A stretch of 64,000 bases of DNA from positions 31,516,790-31,580,789 of the forward strand of contig NC_079516.1 of assembly GCF_000801105.2 (NCBI RefSeq), written 5' to 3'. Positions within the stretch are counted from its first letter, which is position 1; each line of letters opens with the position of its first letter. The notes under the pieces were generated by a model, which ran no database searches, was not told the DNA's origin, and worked only from the letters and a program-made list of their open reading frames with translations. Position numbers and translations under genes: made by a program. Shown piece by piece: positions 38,630-50,276 of the stretch. The stretch comes from Raphanus sativus (lineage: Eukaryota; Streptophyta; Magnoliopsida; Brassicales; Brassicaceae).

Positions 38630-39808
38630 AGTACGATCCCCGGATCAAGCTTTATATACTACTAATGTTATTATGATATATTAAAGTACACTGGTTTCCT
38701 ACTCCTATGTATGCGATAACGTCTCCGGACTAAGCTTATAAAATACATTATTAGTTACGGCTAAAGGGGTTATAGGAACTCCAATATACTTAAAAGGGGC
38801 ATACTAGCTAGGTTAGGTTTTAAGGGATCTTAGACCTCAACAAATCCTATATACACTAGTGAGATTACTCACATGGGTGTACGACATATAAGGAACGGGT
38901 CTGATCAACCCTATTACATTGTCTGCACCCCGGGCCCTACGTAAAGGCTATAATTCCAAAAGTTACGTGGGGACCACCGTACTAGTGCTACCTAAACCCT
39001 GTGTTAAAGACGCTACGAGCTAAATACACGCAGGGGGCATGACGTACACTGCAAAGTACTGTAATCAGATGCTGACGGCTGATATGCAGGGAGCAAATGT
39101 GCGAAAATACCGGTTAGCACCAAAATTTAATAATTATCCAGACGTGGAAAGTAGTGTGTCTGGTGTGAAGTCGCTCCGCGGGGTAGGCCCACGGCAGACC
39201 ACAGAAAGTCTGAGCGTGACCTTTTCTGCAGAAAGGTAGAGTGCAGCATTGAGATTCACGAGAGTGACCTATACCTCCGGGTGGCAGAGTGCAGTTTCTC
39301 AATAACAGATCGGTAGTGGTTCCCCCATGGGGAGCAGAATACAATCACAAACCTCCCATAACGCATACAGCCTCATTGTCTATGACGAACCTCAGGGTTC
39401 AGTACGGCCTCAGGGTCTATATAGTAACCTCCGAGTTTAGTACGGCCTCCGGGTCTATAAAAGAACCTCAGGGTTCAATGCAGCCTCCGGGTCTGTAAGA
39501 AATCTCTGGATGCTAGATCACCTAAGGGTCGATCAAGGGCCTTCAGGTCTAACTGATCTTCGGATCTAGTAAGAACCTCAGGATTCAAGGATCTTCGAAT
39601 CCTAATACCAACCTTCGGGTTTGCCAAGAACCTCAAGGTTAAAAAGCATCAACCTCCGAATTCGAGGTATCCATAGGGTTTAATCACGGTCCCCGGATCT
39701 AGAGATTAAACCCCAACTCTCAGAAACCTCAGGGTTCAATGAGCAAACCTTCGGGTTCAATAAAACGGCCTTCGGGCCTAGGTAAGGGACCTCAGGGTTC
39801 AAGAACTT
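38630..39808 (+). other. Tat-lineage 3' region with degenerate repeats, cut at the satellite
   Basis: Colinear with 17385-18420, including the gggggcatgacgtacactgc block and the 'cctcagggttca' repeats (39390-39805). No antisense ORF follows here, because the sequence changes to satellite at about 39809 (aagaacttaag then attcaggtgattcc). No gene. Confidence 0.8.
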
Positions 39809-41423
39809 AAGTATTCAGGTGATTCCAGATTGGCCTGTTCGGACATATGGCAATATCTCCATGATTCTTATCAAAAATGAAGGAACAAAATGTAAGAAGA
39901 TTGATTTGAAACCATTAATCAGTTTAGAATCACCAGGAAGTTGAATAAATCTCATAGGAGTTATGAGGAAGATGTTATCCACCTTTCTATTCAGGTGATT
40001 CCAGATTAGCCTGTTCGGACATATGGCAATATTTTCATGATTCTTATCAAACCAGAAGGAACAAAGATGTAAGAAGCTTGATTTGAAACCATTAATCAGT
40101 TTAGATCACCAGGAAGTTTGAATAAATCTCATAGGAGTTATGAGGAAGAAGCTATCCCACTTTCTATTCAGGTGATTCCAGATTAGCCTGTTCGGACATA
40201 TGGCAATATCTTCATGATTCTTATCAAACCAGAAGGAACAAAGATGTAAGAAGCTTGATTTGAAACCATTAATCAGTTTGGAATCACCAGAAAGTTTAAT
40301 AAATCTCATAGGAGTTTTGAGGAAGAAGCTATCCAACTTTCTATTCAGGTGATTCCAGATTGGCATGTTCGGACATACATATGGCAATATCTTCATGATT
40401 CTTATCAAACCAGAAGGAACAAAGATGTAAGAAGCTTGATTTGAAACCATTAATCAGTTTAGAATCACCAGGAAGTTGAATAAATCTCATAGGAGTTATG
40501 AGGAAGAAGCTGTCCCAGTTTCTATTCAGGTGATTCCAGATTGGCTGTTCGGACATATGGCAATATCTTCATGATTCTCATCAAACCAGAAAGAACAAAG
40601 ATGTAAGAAGCTTGATCTGAAACCATTAATCAGTTTAGAATCACCAGGAAGTTGAATAAATCTCATAGGAGTTATGAGGAAGAAGCTATCCAGTTTCTAT
40701 TCAGGTGATTACAGATTGGCATGTTCGGACATATGGCAATATCTTCATGACTTATTAAACCAGAAGGAACCAAGATGTAAGAAGCTTGATTTGAAACCAT
40801 TAATCAGTTTAGAACACCAGGAAGTTGAATAGATCTCATAGGAGTTATGAGGAAGATGCTATCCCACTTTATATTTAGATGATTCCAAATTGGCCATGTT
40901 CTGACATATGGCATATCTTCAAGATTATTATCAAACCAGAAGGAACCAAGATATAAGAGAGCTTGATTTGAAACCATTAATCAGCTAGAATCACCAGGAA
41001 GTTGAATAAATCTCATGGAGTTATGAGGAAGAAGCTATCCCACTTTTTATTCAGGTGATTCCAGATTAGCATGTTGGACATATGGCAATATCTTCATGAT
41101 TATTATCAAACCAGAAGGAACAAAGATGTAAGAAGCTTGATTTGAAACCATTAATCAGTTTAGAATCACCAGGAAATTGTATAAATCTCATAGGAGTTAT
41201 GAGGAAGAATTCTATCCACTTTCTATTCAGGTGATTCCAGATTGGCCTGTTCGGACATATAGCAATATCTTCATGATTCTCATCAAACCAGAAGGAACAA
41301 AGATGTAAGAAGCTTGATCTGAAACCATTAATCAGTTTAGAAATCACCAGGAAGTTGAATAAATCTCATAGGAGTTATGAGGAAGAAGCTATCCCACTTT
41401 TTATTCAGGTGATTCCAGATTAG
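39809..41423. repeat. Centromere-type satellite array, about 176-177 bp monomer
   Basis: Monomer starts (aagcttgat or variant) fall at 39897, 40074, 40251, 40432, 40608, 40782, 40959, 41133 and 41310, giving lengths 177, 177, 181, 176, 174, 177, 174 and 177, plus partial units at both ends. Shared blocks include gaataaatctcataggagtt and accagaaggaac. By recall this is the Brassica CentBr family of 176 bp. The array runs into an assembly gap, so its true length is unknown. ORFs across it are by-products of the repeat. Confidence 0.9.
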
Positions 41424-41523
41424 NNNNNNNNNNNNNNNNNNNNNNNNNNNNNNNNNNNNNNNNNNNNNNNNNNNNNNNNNNNNNNNNNNNNNNNNNNNNN
41501 NNNNNNNNNNNNNNNNNNNNNNN
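41424..41523. other. Assembly gap (100 N)
   Basis: Exactly 100 unknown bases, a conventional gap of unknown size. It lies between satellite and a Tekay-like LTR and most likely hides more satellite. Confidence 0.99.
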
Positions 41524-41692
41524 GTATCAAGAGGCTGAAACTTAACACAGGCAAGAAAGTTCAAGCTCAAAGAGCTGGACAAGTGTTTAGGCAGCTGTCC
41601 TAAGTGTGAAGGCAAGCTTAAGGCATCTAGGGTGAAGTGCTGTGGAAGCTCACAGTAGCCTCACGGAGTTCTGGTCAGCTCCATAGCTGGAG
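41524..41692 (+). repeat. Older Tekay-like LTR, left part, interrupted
   Basis: AGCT-rich DNA (aagagctggac, gtcagctccatagctgg) that continues at 50277 once the inserted element and one copy of the duplicated tggag are removed. The start of this LTR is hidden by the gap. Confidence 0.6.
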
Positions 41693-43447
41693 TGTAAGAC
41701 CCAAACCTGGATCCCATGATCCAACCAGTCCGCGGCCTTACCTAAACATCTAAGTGTAATTCAGCGGTTATGGTCCAATCTTTACTTAGTCATTTTTCAA
41801 TCATTTGAGGTTCATGCAAGTATAAAATCAATGCGGAAGCTTAAGGCAAACATTACTTATATAGATAAGTCAAATGAGATCCATACAAAGTATTCAATCC
41901 ACACAAGTTGCACAATAGGCTATGTTAAATCCAAATGTTTACAATAAGACTACATCACACATCCCACACGGCCAAGGTCTTCATGGCTCCTTAGCCTTAC
42001 CACGATCCCTGTCAGGACCTGAAATCAAAACCCACAACACATCTGCATAAGAATCATAACCGATATCCTAGCAATATACAACCTAAGCATGGTTTGGACA
42101 CTTAGTCCATATTCTGGCCGATTTGTGACCCATTGATTTACTCATTCAAAAACTCATATTAACACATGATAATTCATGATAAATCATGATTAAGAGAATG
42201 GTCCAAGCGGATTCCCAGAACCGGCCTTGATCATATTGATCTTGGCCGTGAACCACCTGACCGGTTTCATGGTACCATCTCGAAATCAATCATATAAAAT
42301 TATTCTATCACTTTGATAATTCATTATAAATCCCCACTAAGAGATATCAATCGCCAAATCCCAATAACTCCCACTGGAAGCATGAGATCGGTTCACACAT
42401 GCTCAACCAAGGCCATGGAGAGATTACTCTGATCTAACCGAGCCTTGGTGGCGTGATCGTGAGTTTATACTCATAAATAACTTCAGAATATATTAGAGAA
42501 GAGATGTAATGACAAAATAAGAACAATAGATGCAACCATCCACTCATGGATCAAACGGCCGAACCATCCGGATGGATGATTACCGGCGGTTTGTACTTGG
42601 TTTGCATCCAGTACCTTAGGCGTGTGTTCGGAAGCCCCCACACTCTTCTCGGTTGCCTTCTCCTTTCCTCTGGTATCCATTCTCGATCACGGTTCACTTG
42701 CCCACGGCTTAGAACTCACCGGAATCCCCTTGGTACCACACGGACTGCCTTTGCGGTCTTGTTTCTCTTTTCTCTCTTTGATTCTGTAGAGATTTGGGCA
42801 GAGTTTCCCCTTGTCTTTCTGATGAGAAATGTCGATAATGGAGGGGTTTATTTATAGGGAAGAAGATTGGAACCGTCCGGACGCTGTGATTGGCCAAATG
42901 GCCAACGGACACCTTTTCGCCCCAAAACCGTCCCAAACCGTCCAACCGCATGTAACCGCCCCTTCCTTCCTTCCTTCTCATCGATCTTAAGCTCAGCTAG
43001 TTGCCCACAAGCTCAGCTCACTTGCCCATGCAAGCTAGACCCATCGGTCATCCTTGCTCAGCATCCGGTCCGTGACCATCATTCACGGTCCGCATTTACC
43101 GGCCAAGGCTCCATCACTCCGTCCAGCTGAGTTGAGCTGAGTGACAGTTGCCTGAGCTGAGTGAGCTTCCTCTCCAGCTCCTGTGAGCTGCCCAAGACTG
43201 TTTGAGCTCCTCACCAGCTTCACCGAGCTGATGGAACTCCTTCCGGACCATGTCCAGCTTCCGGATTACTCGTCCAGCTACCTTTTCCTTCTTCCCTTCT
43301 TATTCTGGTCAAGTCTCAGCTTCCTGATGCACTTAACCCTTAGATCAGACCATGATACGCTTGCCTTTAGGTCTTTTCAACCTGGCCAGCCCATCTCCCC
43401 GCACCATGGCCTATCCGGATGCCTTACTTAGAACTCGGGACATGACA
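41693..43447 (-). repeat. 3' LTR of the Tekay-type element
   Basis: Minus strand start TGTCATGTCCC at 43447, end GGGTCTTACA at 41693. TATA-like tataaata (minus) at 42849-42856. Many agctcagc/agctgg motifs between 42990 and 43310. Differs from the 5' LTR at a handful of positions, for example ccaaccagt versus ccaactagt and taccacacgg versus taccagacgg. Confidence 0.92.
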
Positions 43448-43815
43448 AGTCTCCCCCACTTGGAAGGAACTCGTCCCCGAGTTCATATTGGATGATTCTC
43501 CAACCACATACTGACTATACCACTCAGGATACTCAGCTTTCATTCTTGCTTCTGTTTCCCAAGTGATAATGTCTTTGCCATTGAATTCCCATACAATCTT
43601 TAGCATAGGAACTGTCTTCTTTCTCATTGCCTTTTCCATCCGATCAATGATCCGAACCGGCCTCGTCTCTAAGGTGAGGTTCTTACCAAGATCTTTTGGA
43701 ATTTCAGGCAAGACAATGTCTTGATCCGTTAGGCACTTCCTTAGTTGAGACACATGGAATACATTGTGGTAAGCATCCATCTCAGATGGCAAATCCAGTT
43801 TGTAAGCCACTGCCC
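43424..43815 (-). pseudogene. Tekay integrase C-terminus with chromodomain-like tail
   Basis: AYKLDLPSEMDAYHNVFHVS and SQLRKCLTDQD are the end of integrase; the tail RIIDRMEKAMRKKTVPMLKI plus VWEFNGKDIITWETEARMKA and EYPEWY resembles the group II chromodomain of plant chromoviruses, which targets integration to heterochromatin. Shifted in frame from the integrase core. The frame runs past the polypurine tract into the LTR before stopping. Confidence 0.8.
43448..43460 (-). other. Polypurine tract of the Tekay-type element
   Basis: Minus strand agtgggggagact directly before the LTR start at 43447. Confidence 0.85.
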
Positions 43816-44585
43816 CAACTCTTTCAAGTATCCTGAATGGACCTAAGACCTTGGGTCTAGTTTCTTTCTTCCAGAAACTCTTGCCCTTCCTTTGAAGGTA
43901 ATCATCTTGAGATAGATTAGATCACCAACCTCAAATTCAAGATGTTTCCTTCTCTTGTCAGCATAGCTCTTTGGCGGTCTTGAGCTTCCTTCATCTTCTC
44001 CTTGACCAATTTGATCTTTTCTGTGGTCTCTTCCACAATCTCAGGACCTATCATGCTACGTTCCCCCACTTGGGTCCAGCATAAAGGTGTCCTGCAAGGT
44101 CGTCCATACAATGCTTCATAAGGAGACATACCAATGCTGGTGTGAAAGCTATTGTTGTATGCAAACTCCACCAGTGGTAAATGCTTCTCCCATGAGTCAC
44201 CCCAATCTAGAACACATGCCCTTAGCATATCTTCTAATGTCTGGATGGTCCTTTCTGACTGACCATCCGTTTGAGGATGATAGGATGTGCTCATGTTCAC
44301 TCTTGTTCCTAGGGCCTTTTGGAAGGCTCTCCAGAAATAAGAAGTGAATCTAGGGTCTCTGTCTGAGACTATACTGGCCGGCACTCCATGCAGCCTCACA
44401 ATCTGATCCATGTAGATTTTTACAATTTCATCCACTCCATCACCTTTCTTGATGGGCAAGAAGTGTGCAGATTTGGTTAGGCGGTCCACAACCACCCATA
44501 CTGCATCTTTCTTGTTTCTAGTTGTGGGAAATCCAGTCACAAAGTCCATTGTGATGTGATCCCATTTCCATTCTGGTATGGAAGG
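43816..44585 (-). pseudogene. Tekay integrase core
   Basis: Frame 43917-44549: [20 protein letters not shown] (first Asp), [18 protein letters not shown] (second Asp), [20 protein letters not shown] (Glu), [20 protein letters not shown]. All three catalytic acids are present. A one-base frameshift near 44580 separates it from RT/RNase H, and another near 43950 puts the GPY-type C-terminal part (43815-43950) out of frame. Confidence 0.87.
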
Positions 44586-46804
44586 TTTTGTAATAAACCA
44601 CTTGGAACCTGATGTTCAGCCTTGACTAATTGACAAGTGGGACACTTGGCCACCCACTCAGCAATGTCAGCCTTCATTCTGATCCAATGGTAATACCTTT
44701 TGATGTCTTTGTACATCTTGTTTAGTCCCGGGTGTACTGAGAACTTAGACTTATGAGCTTGACTCATAATCTCTTCCTTTAGTCCCCGGTCACCAGGTAC
44801 ACTAACCCTCCCATGTACCAAAATGGTACCATTACTTGTGACTTGATACTCAGTCTTGTCATTCTTTGCAACCTTTTGCAAGTTCTCATCCAAGCTTTGT
44901 GCTTGTTGTATTCTGGTAAGTAGATCGGCCTGGTTCACAGCCTCTAAACCCAAAGGCTCATCCTCACTTGCCATGGTGTCTAGATGTAGTGACCGGACCA
45001 TCCCTTCCAGGATCTCTGCTTCTTTCTCAGCTGATACCTCAGCCCTACGCCTGCTTAAGGCATCTGCCACTAGATTGGCCTTGCCTGGATGATAGGCAAT
45101 GTCCAAATCATAGTCGGCCACAAACTCCATCCACCGCCTTTGTCTCAAATTCAACTCAGGTTGAGTGAAAATGTACTTCAGGCTCTTGTGGTCTGTGAGA
45201 ATCTGAACTTTGGCACCATATAAATATGATCTCCATATCTTTAAGGCAAACACCACTGCTGCCATCTCCAGGTCGTGTGTTGGGTAGTTGCCCTCATGCT
45301 TCCTGAGTTGCCTAGAGGCATATGCTATGACCTTCCCATGCTGTGTGAGTACACAGCCTAATCCAGTAATGGATGCATCCGTGTACACCACATATGGTTG
45401 GTCCTCCTCAGGTAACACCAAAACTGGTGCACTGGTCAGCATGTTCTTCAAGGCTTCAAAGCTCTTTTCACAAGCCTCTGACCAAATGAACTTGACATCT
45501 TTTCCGGTAAGTTGTGTCATCGGTTGTGCCACACTTGCAAACCCTTTGACATACTTCCTGTAGTATCCGGCCAAACCCAAGAAGCTTCTTACTTCTGTAG
45601 CATTCTTTGGCCTTGGCCACTCTTGTATACACTTGATCTTCTCCGGATCAACAGACACTCCTTCCTCAGACACCACATGTCCTAGGAAGCCAATGCTCTT
45701 CTGCCAAAAGCTACACTTGCTTAGCTTGGCAAACAATTGTTGTTCTCTCAACCTTTCCAACACCAACCTGAGATGCCTCTCATGGTCTTCCCGGGTCTTA
45801 GAGTAAACTAGTATATCATCAATGAAGATGATTACAAATTCATCTAAGTACTCCCTGAAAATTCCATTCATCATCTTCATGAAGGCTGCTGGTGCATTAG
45901 TCAATCCGAATGGCATAACCACAAACTCATAGTGGCCATACCTAGTCCGGAAAGCTGTCTTCCTTACATCTTCTGATGCAATGGGGATTTGATGATAACC
46001 AGATGCCAAATCAATCTTGGAGAACCATTTGGCTCCCTTTAGTTGATCTAGCAACTCATCAATCCGGGGCAATGGGTACTTATTCTTTATAGTCACCCTA
46101 TTCAACCCCCTATAGTCTATGCACAACCTGAAGCTACCATCCTTCTTTTTGACAAAGAGGACTGGTGCACCCCAGGGTGATACACTTGGGCGTATGAACC
46201 CCTTTTCCAACAACTCTTCAAGTTGTTTCTTTAGCTCAGCCATCTCAGCTGGAGCCATGCGGTATGGGCTCTTTGACATTGGGGCCGTCCCTGGTTCCAG
46301 TTCTATTATGAATGGGTCAGACCTATCAGGGGGAATGCCCTGTAGTGACCTAAACACATCATCAAACTCACTGACCAGCGGTATCCCGTCCGGGCCACCA
46401 TCCCCTACGACCTCCTTAGTGGTGATTGTGGCTATATAAGCCTCACAACCTTGTACCAGCATCCTTGCCGCACGGACTGCTGATAACACTAAGCATCCAG
46501 AGGCCGGATTAATACCTTGGTACTTGATCGGGGGTCCACACCCACTCTCAAACTGCACCCTTCCTCGATGACAGTCTAAGGTGGCCCGATTCTTGCCAAG
46601 CCAGTCCATACCTAGGATCACCTCGTGATTCTTAAGGCGGACCACAATCAGATCCACCGGCATTGCCTTACTATGGATCATTACTGGGATGTCTTTGACT
46701 AGACCTAGTGGGTGCATCATTTGCCCACCGGCTGCACTCACCAAGCCAAGATCATCCCTAGTTCCCATTTGGAACATACCTTTTCCAATCATATCTGGAC
46801 TCAC
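44537..46804 (-). pseudogene. pol: Tekay pol: protease remnant, reverse transcriptase, RNase H, integrase zinc finger
   Basis: Open for 755 codons. Residues 1-90 are the C-terminal part of the protease ([20 protein letters not shown]); the active-site D(S/T)G is missing. RT about 200-395 with [30 protein letters not shown] and the FIDD catalytic motif at 327-330. RNase H about 474-586 (YTDAS, TDHKSL, DALSRR). Integrase HHCC zinc finger about 684-724 (H, H, CPTC). Ends early by frameshift at 44537. RT and RNase H look intact. Confidence 0.9.
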
Positions 46805-48349
46805 AAAACAGTGATCGCCTTGAAGGGTCCGGACTCATCCGCATCCCTTGAAAGCTCATAGACACGAGGTGCTGAAGTTTGGCCTTGTTTGTTGTCTGGC
46901 CGGTTGCTCTCCGTACGGCCCTTGCCTTGTCCAATCTGCAACTGGGGACAATCCACACGGAAATGGCCTTTCTTACCACATTGGTGACAAGTTCTGGCCT
47001 CACTGGTCGAGCCTTGCCCACGGTTCCTATCCGGACCAGGACAATCCCGAGCTGAGTGATCCATCTTGCCACAACGGGTACATGCTCCCATTGCCTTCCA
47101 GCACTCTCCTCCATGATGTTTGCCACACTTGGGACACTCTGGCCTACCACTTGAGGTTTTACCCCCTTCAGCCGCATCCCTCTTTCTCTTCTTGTCACCA
47201 CTCTGACCGGAAGACACCACCACACTCTTGAGCTTGTGCTTGTTCTCCTCAGCTAGATTGGTTTCCAGCATTGCCATCCTTTCCACCAACTCAGAGACTG
47301 TGTTGAAGGTACGGACTGAGCAATAAGTCTTAAGCTCAGGTCTCAAGCCCCTTATGAACCTGCGGACCTGAACCTTTTCATCCTCAAGTTCCTTACCCAC
47401 ATATCTCCTGAGCCGGTTGAACTCTTCCTCGTACTCCCTTACTGACCGTTTGCCCTGGACCAAGTCCAAGAACTTAGCTTCCAAACGGTCCCATGCTTCT
47501 GCTGGAAAGTACTTGTGGTTGAACTCAACCTCAAAGTCAGAGAACTTCACAATGGAACCATTGGTGCGCTTGTCTAAGGACAGCCACCAGTTGTGTGCAT
47601 CTCCCTCCAGGAAGTGCACTGCTATGTCTCTTTGGTACTCCTCAGGGCACCTTGTAGACCTGAAGTTCCTAGCCAGTCGGTCCCTCCACTCATCTGCCTC
47701 CATGGGATCAGCACTTCCAGCAAAGTGTTTGGTTCCCAAACGGGTGATATGCTCAAGCACCTTCAGATAATCAACCTTCTTGGTTGTTCCAACTGGTGGA
47801 TCTAACTCAATAACCTCAGCAAGAGGCGCCACATATCCACCAGTCACACCAACACCAGGAGCTACCATTGGCGCTTGAGTAGTTTGACCCATAGATGAAT
47901 TCACAACTGGTGTGAACACTTGGGTCATAGCCAGCATCTGACTTCCCATTAACTTGATTGCATCAAGTATCTGCTTCATGGTTGGTTCAGCCATTGGTTC
48001 CTCCGGTCCAATCCTCCCATCTCCTTGGATGTTTGGATTAGCCCGGTTACCAGTCTCTGAGGACTCAGCTTCACCTTCCTGATCATTCTCTTGCTGCCCA
48101 CTTCCTGCTCCTAGCTGGTTTCCAGGCGCATTTAGTGGTTGCCCGGTCTCGTCCAACTGCCTATTCTCTCCACCCAGCTGAACCTCAGTCTGGTTCACTT
48201 GAGTTTCAGTCAGGATGGCCTCACTGGTCTGACCAGTAGGTGGAACTGACAGCAACACTGATGGATTAGGCGCTGAGGCATCTCCAGCTGCGGACGCCCC
48301 TGTCCCATCCTTAGTCTTCCGAGACCTCTTCTTAGTTCCCTTAGGTCAT
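46801..48349 (-). pseudogene. gag: Tekay Gag
   Basis: Main frame 46801-48258 (485 codons), open further upstream to a TGA. Capsid core EADEWRDRLARNFRSTRCPE, HFLEGDAHNWWLSLDKRTNG, SVREYEEEFNRLRRYVGKEL; then CPKCGKHHGGEC and CCHC knuckles CTRCGKMDHSARDC and CHQCGKKGHFRVDC. No in-frame ATG precedes it; an ATG at 48349-48347 is out of frame by one base (atgacctaaggg), as if a base change destroyed the start MxPKG. At its 3' end AIT joins directly to a protease segment lacking the active site, indicating a deletion. Very similar to the gag at 72-1580. Confidence 0.88.
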
Positions 48350-48499
48350 CAAAGACAAACACAAGGCAAAAGGTTAGATTAACATTTTTTTTTATTTGCA
48401 AACCTCAAGCAATATTATGTTAACCAGAACCCAAAACCTGCCATGAGACCCAGCCGGATGTGTGATGACCTGCCCTAACCACAGCCTAGAATCAAGCAT

Positions 48500-48511
48500 G
48501 CTCTGATACCA
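48500..48511 (-). other. Primer binding site, initiator tRNA-Met type
   Basis: Minus strand TGGTATCAGAGC, three bases inside the 5' LTR end at 48515. Confidence 0.9.
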
Positions 48512-48514
48512 ACT

Positions 48515-50271
48515 TGTAAGACCCAAACCTGGATCCCATGATCCAACTAGTCCGCGGCCTTACCTAAACATCTAAGTGTAATTCAGCCGGTTATGGTCCA
48601 ATCTTTACTTAGTCATTTTTCAATCATTTGAGGTTCATGCAAGTATAAAATCAATGCGGAAGCTTAAGGCAAACATTACTTATATAGATAAGTCAAATGA
48701 GATCCATACAAAGTATTCAATCCACACAAGTTGCACAATAGGCTATGTTAAATCCAAATGTTTACAATAAGACTACATCACACATCCCACACGGCCAAGG
48801 TCTTCATGGCTCCTTAGCCTTACCACGATCCCTGTCAGGACCTGAAATCAAAACCCACAACACATCTGCATAAGAATCATAACCGATATCCTAGCAATAT
48901 ACAACCTAAGCATGGTTTGGACACTTAGTCCATATTCTGGCCGATTTGTGACCCATTGATTTACTCATTCAAAAACTCATATTAACACATGATAATTCAT
49001 GATAAATCATGATTAAGAGAATGGTCCAAGCGGATTCCCCAGAACCGGCCTTGATCATATTGATCTTGGCCGTGAACCACCTGACCGGTTTCATGGTACC
49101 ATCTCGAAATCAATCATATAAAATTATTCTATCACTTTGATAATTCATTATAAATCCCCACTAAGAGATATCAATCGCCAAATCCCAGTAACTCCCACTG
49201 GAAGCATGAGATCGGTTCACACATGCTCAACCAAGGCCATGGAGAGATTACTCTGATCTAACCGAGCCTTGGTGGCGTGATCGTGAGTTTATACTCATAA
49301 ATAACTTCAGAATATATTAGAGAAGAGATGTAATGACAAAATAAGAACAATAGATGCAACCATCCACTCATGGATCAAACGGCCGAACCATCCGGATGGA
49401 TGATTACCGGCGGTTTGTACTTGGTTTGCATCCAGTACCTTAGGCGTGTGTTCGGAAGCCCCCACACTCTTCTCGGTTGCCTTCTCCTTTCCTCTGGTAT
49501 CCATTCTCGATCACGGTTCACTTGCCCACGGCTTAGAACTCACCGGAATCCCCTTGGTACCAGACGGACTGCCTTTGCGGTCTTGTTTCTCTTTTCTCTC
49601 TTTGATTCTGTAGAGATTTGGGCAGAGTTTCCCCTTGTCTTTCTGATGAGAAATGTCGATAATGGAGGGGTTTATTTATAGGGAAGAAGATTGGAACCGT
49701 CCGGACGCTGTGATTGGCCAAATGGCCAACGGACACCTTTTCGCCCCAAAACCGTCCCAAACCGTCCAACCGCATGTAACCGCCCCTTCCTTCCTTCCTT
49801 CTCATCGATCTTAAGCTCAGCTAGTTGCCCACAAGCTCAGCTCACTTGCCCATGCAAGCTAGACCCATCGGTCATCCTTGCTCAGCATCCGGTCCGTGAC
49901 CATCATTCACGGTCCGCATTTACCGGCCAAGGCTCCATCACTCCGTCCAGCTGAGTTGAGCTGAGTGACAGTTGCCTGAGCTGAGTGAGCTTCCTCTCCA
50001 GCTCCTGTGAGCTGCCCAAGACTGTTTGAGCTCCTCACCAGCTTCACCGAGCTGATGGAACTCCTTCCGGACCATGTCCAGCTTCCGGATTACTCGTCCA
50101 GCTACCTTTTCCTTCTTCCCTTCTTATTCTGGTCAAGTCTCAGCTTCCTGATGCACTTAACCCTTAGATCAGACCATGATACGCTTGCCTTTAGGTCTTT
50201 TCAACCTGGCCAGCCCATCTCCCCGCACCATGGCCTATCCGGATGCCTTACTTAGAACTCGGGACATGACA
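48515..50271 (-). repeat. 5' LTR of the Tekay-type element, with promoter
   Basis: Starts TGTCATGTCCC at 50271, ends GGGTCTTACA at 48515. TATA-like tataaata (minus) at 49673-49680 would start element transcription toward gag. Followed on the right by target duplication tggag (50272-50276). Confidence 0.92.
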
Positions 50272-50276
50272 TGGAG

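Larger units (their letters stand above)
41693..50271 (-). mobile_element. Complete Tekay-type chromovirus (8,579 bp)
   Basis: Minus-strand Ty3/gypsy element with LTRs 41693-43447 (1,755 bp) and 48515-50271 (1,757 bp), target duplication tggag (41688-41692 and 50272-50276), primer site for initiator tRNA-Met, polypurine tract, gag, pol and a chromodomain-like C-terminus. I noticed about five differences between the LTRs, so it is young. Nevertheless the protease active site is deleted and at least three frameshifts occur, so it cannot act alone. It inserted into an older related LTR. Confidence 0.93.

Noticed and set aside
40106..41347. Minus-strand ORFs in the satellite array with repeated peptide (SSFLHLCSFWFD)
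   Set aside because: They follow the 177-bp monomer, whose length is a multiple of three and so keeps a frame open by chance.
39809..41423. CRISPR-like array of regular repeats
   Set aside because: Units are long, contiguous and lack unique spacers; the host is a plant. It is satellite DNA.
42483..43130. ORFs identical in both Tekay LTRs (also 49307-49954)
   Set aside because: They are identical because the LTRs are near-identical copies; no domain or signal is seen.
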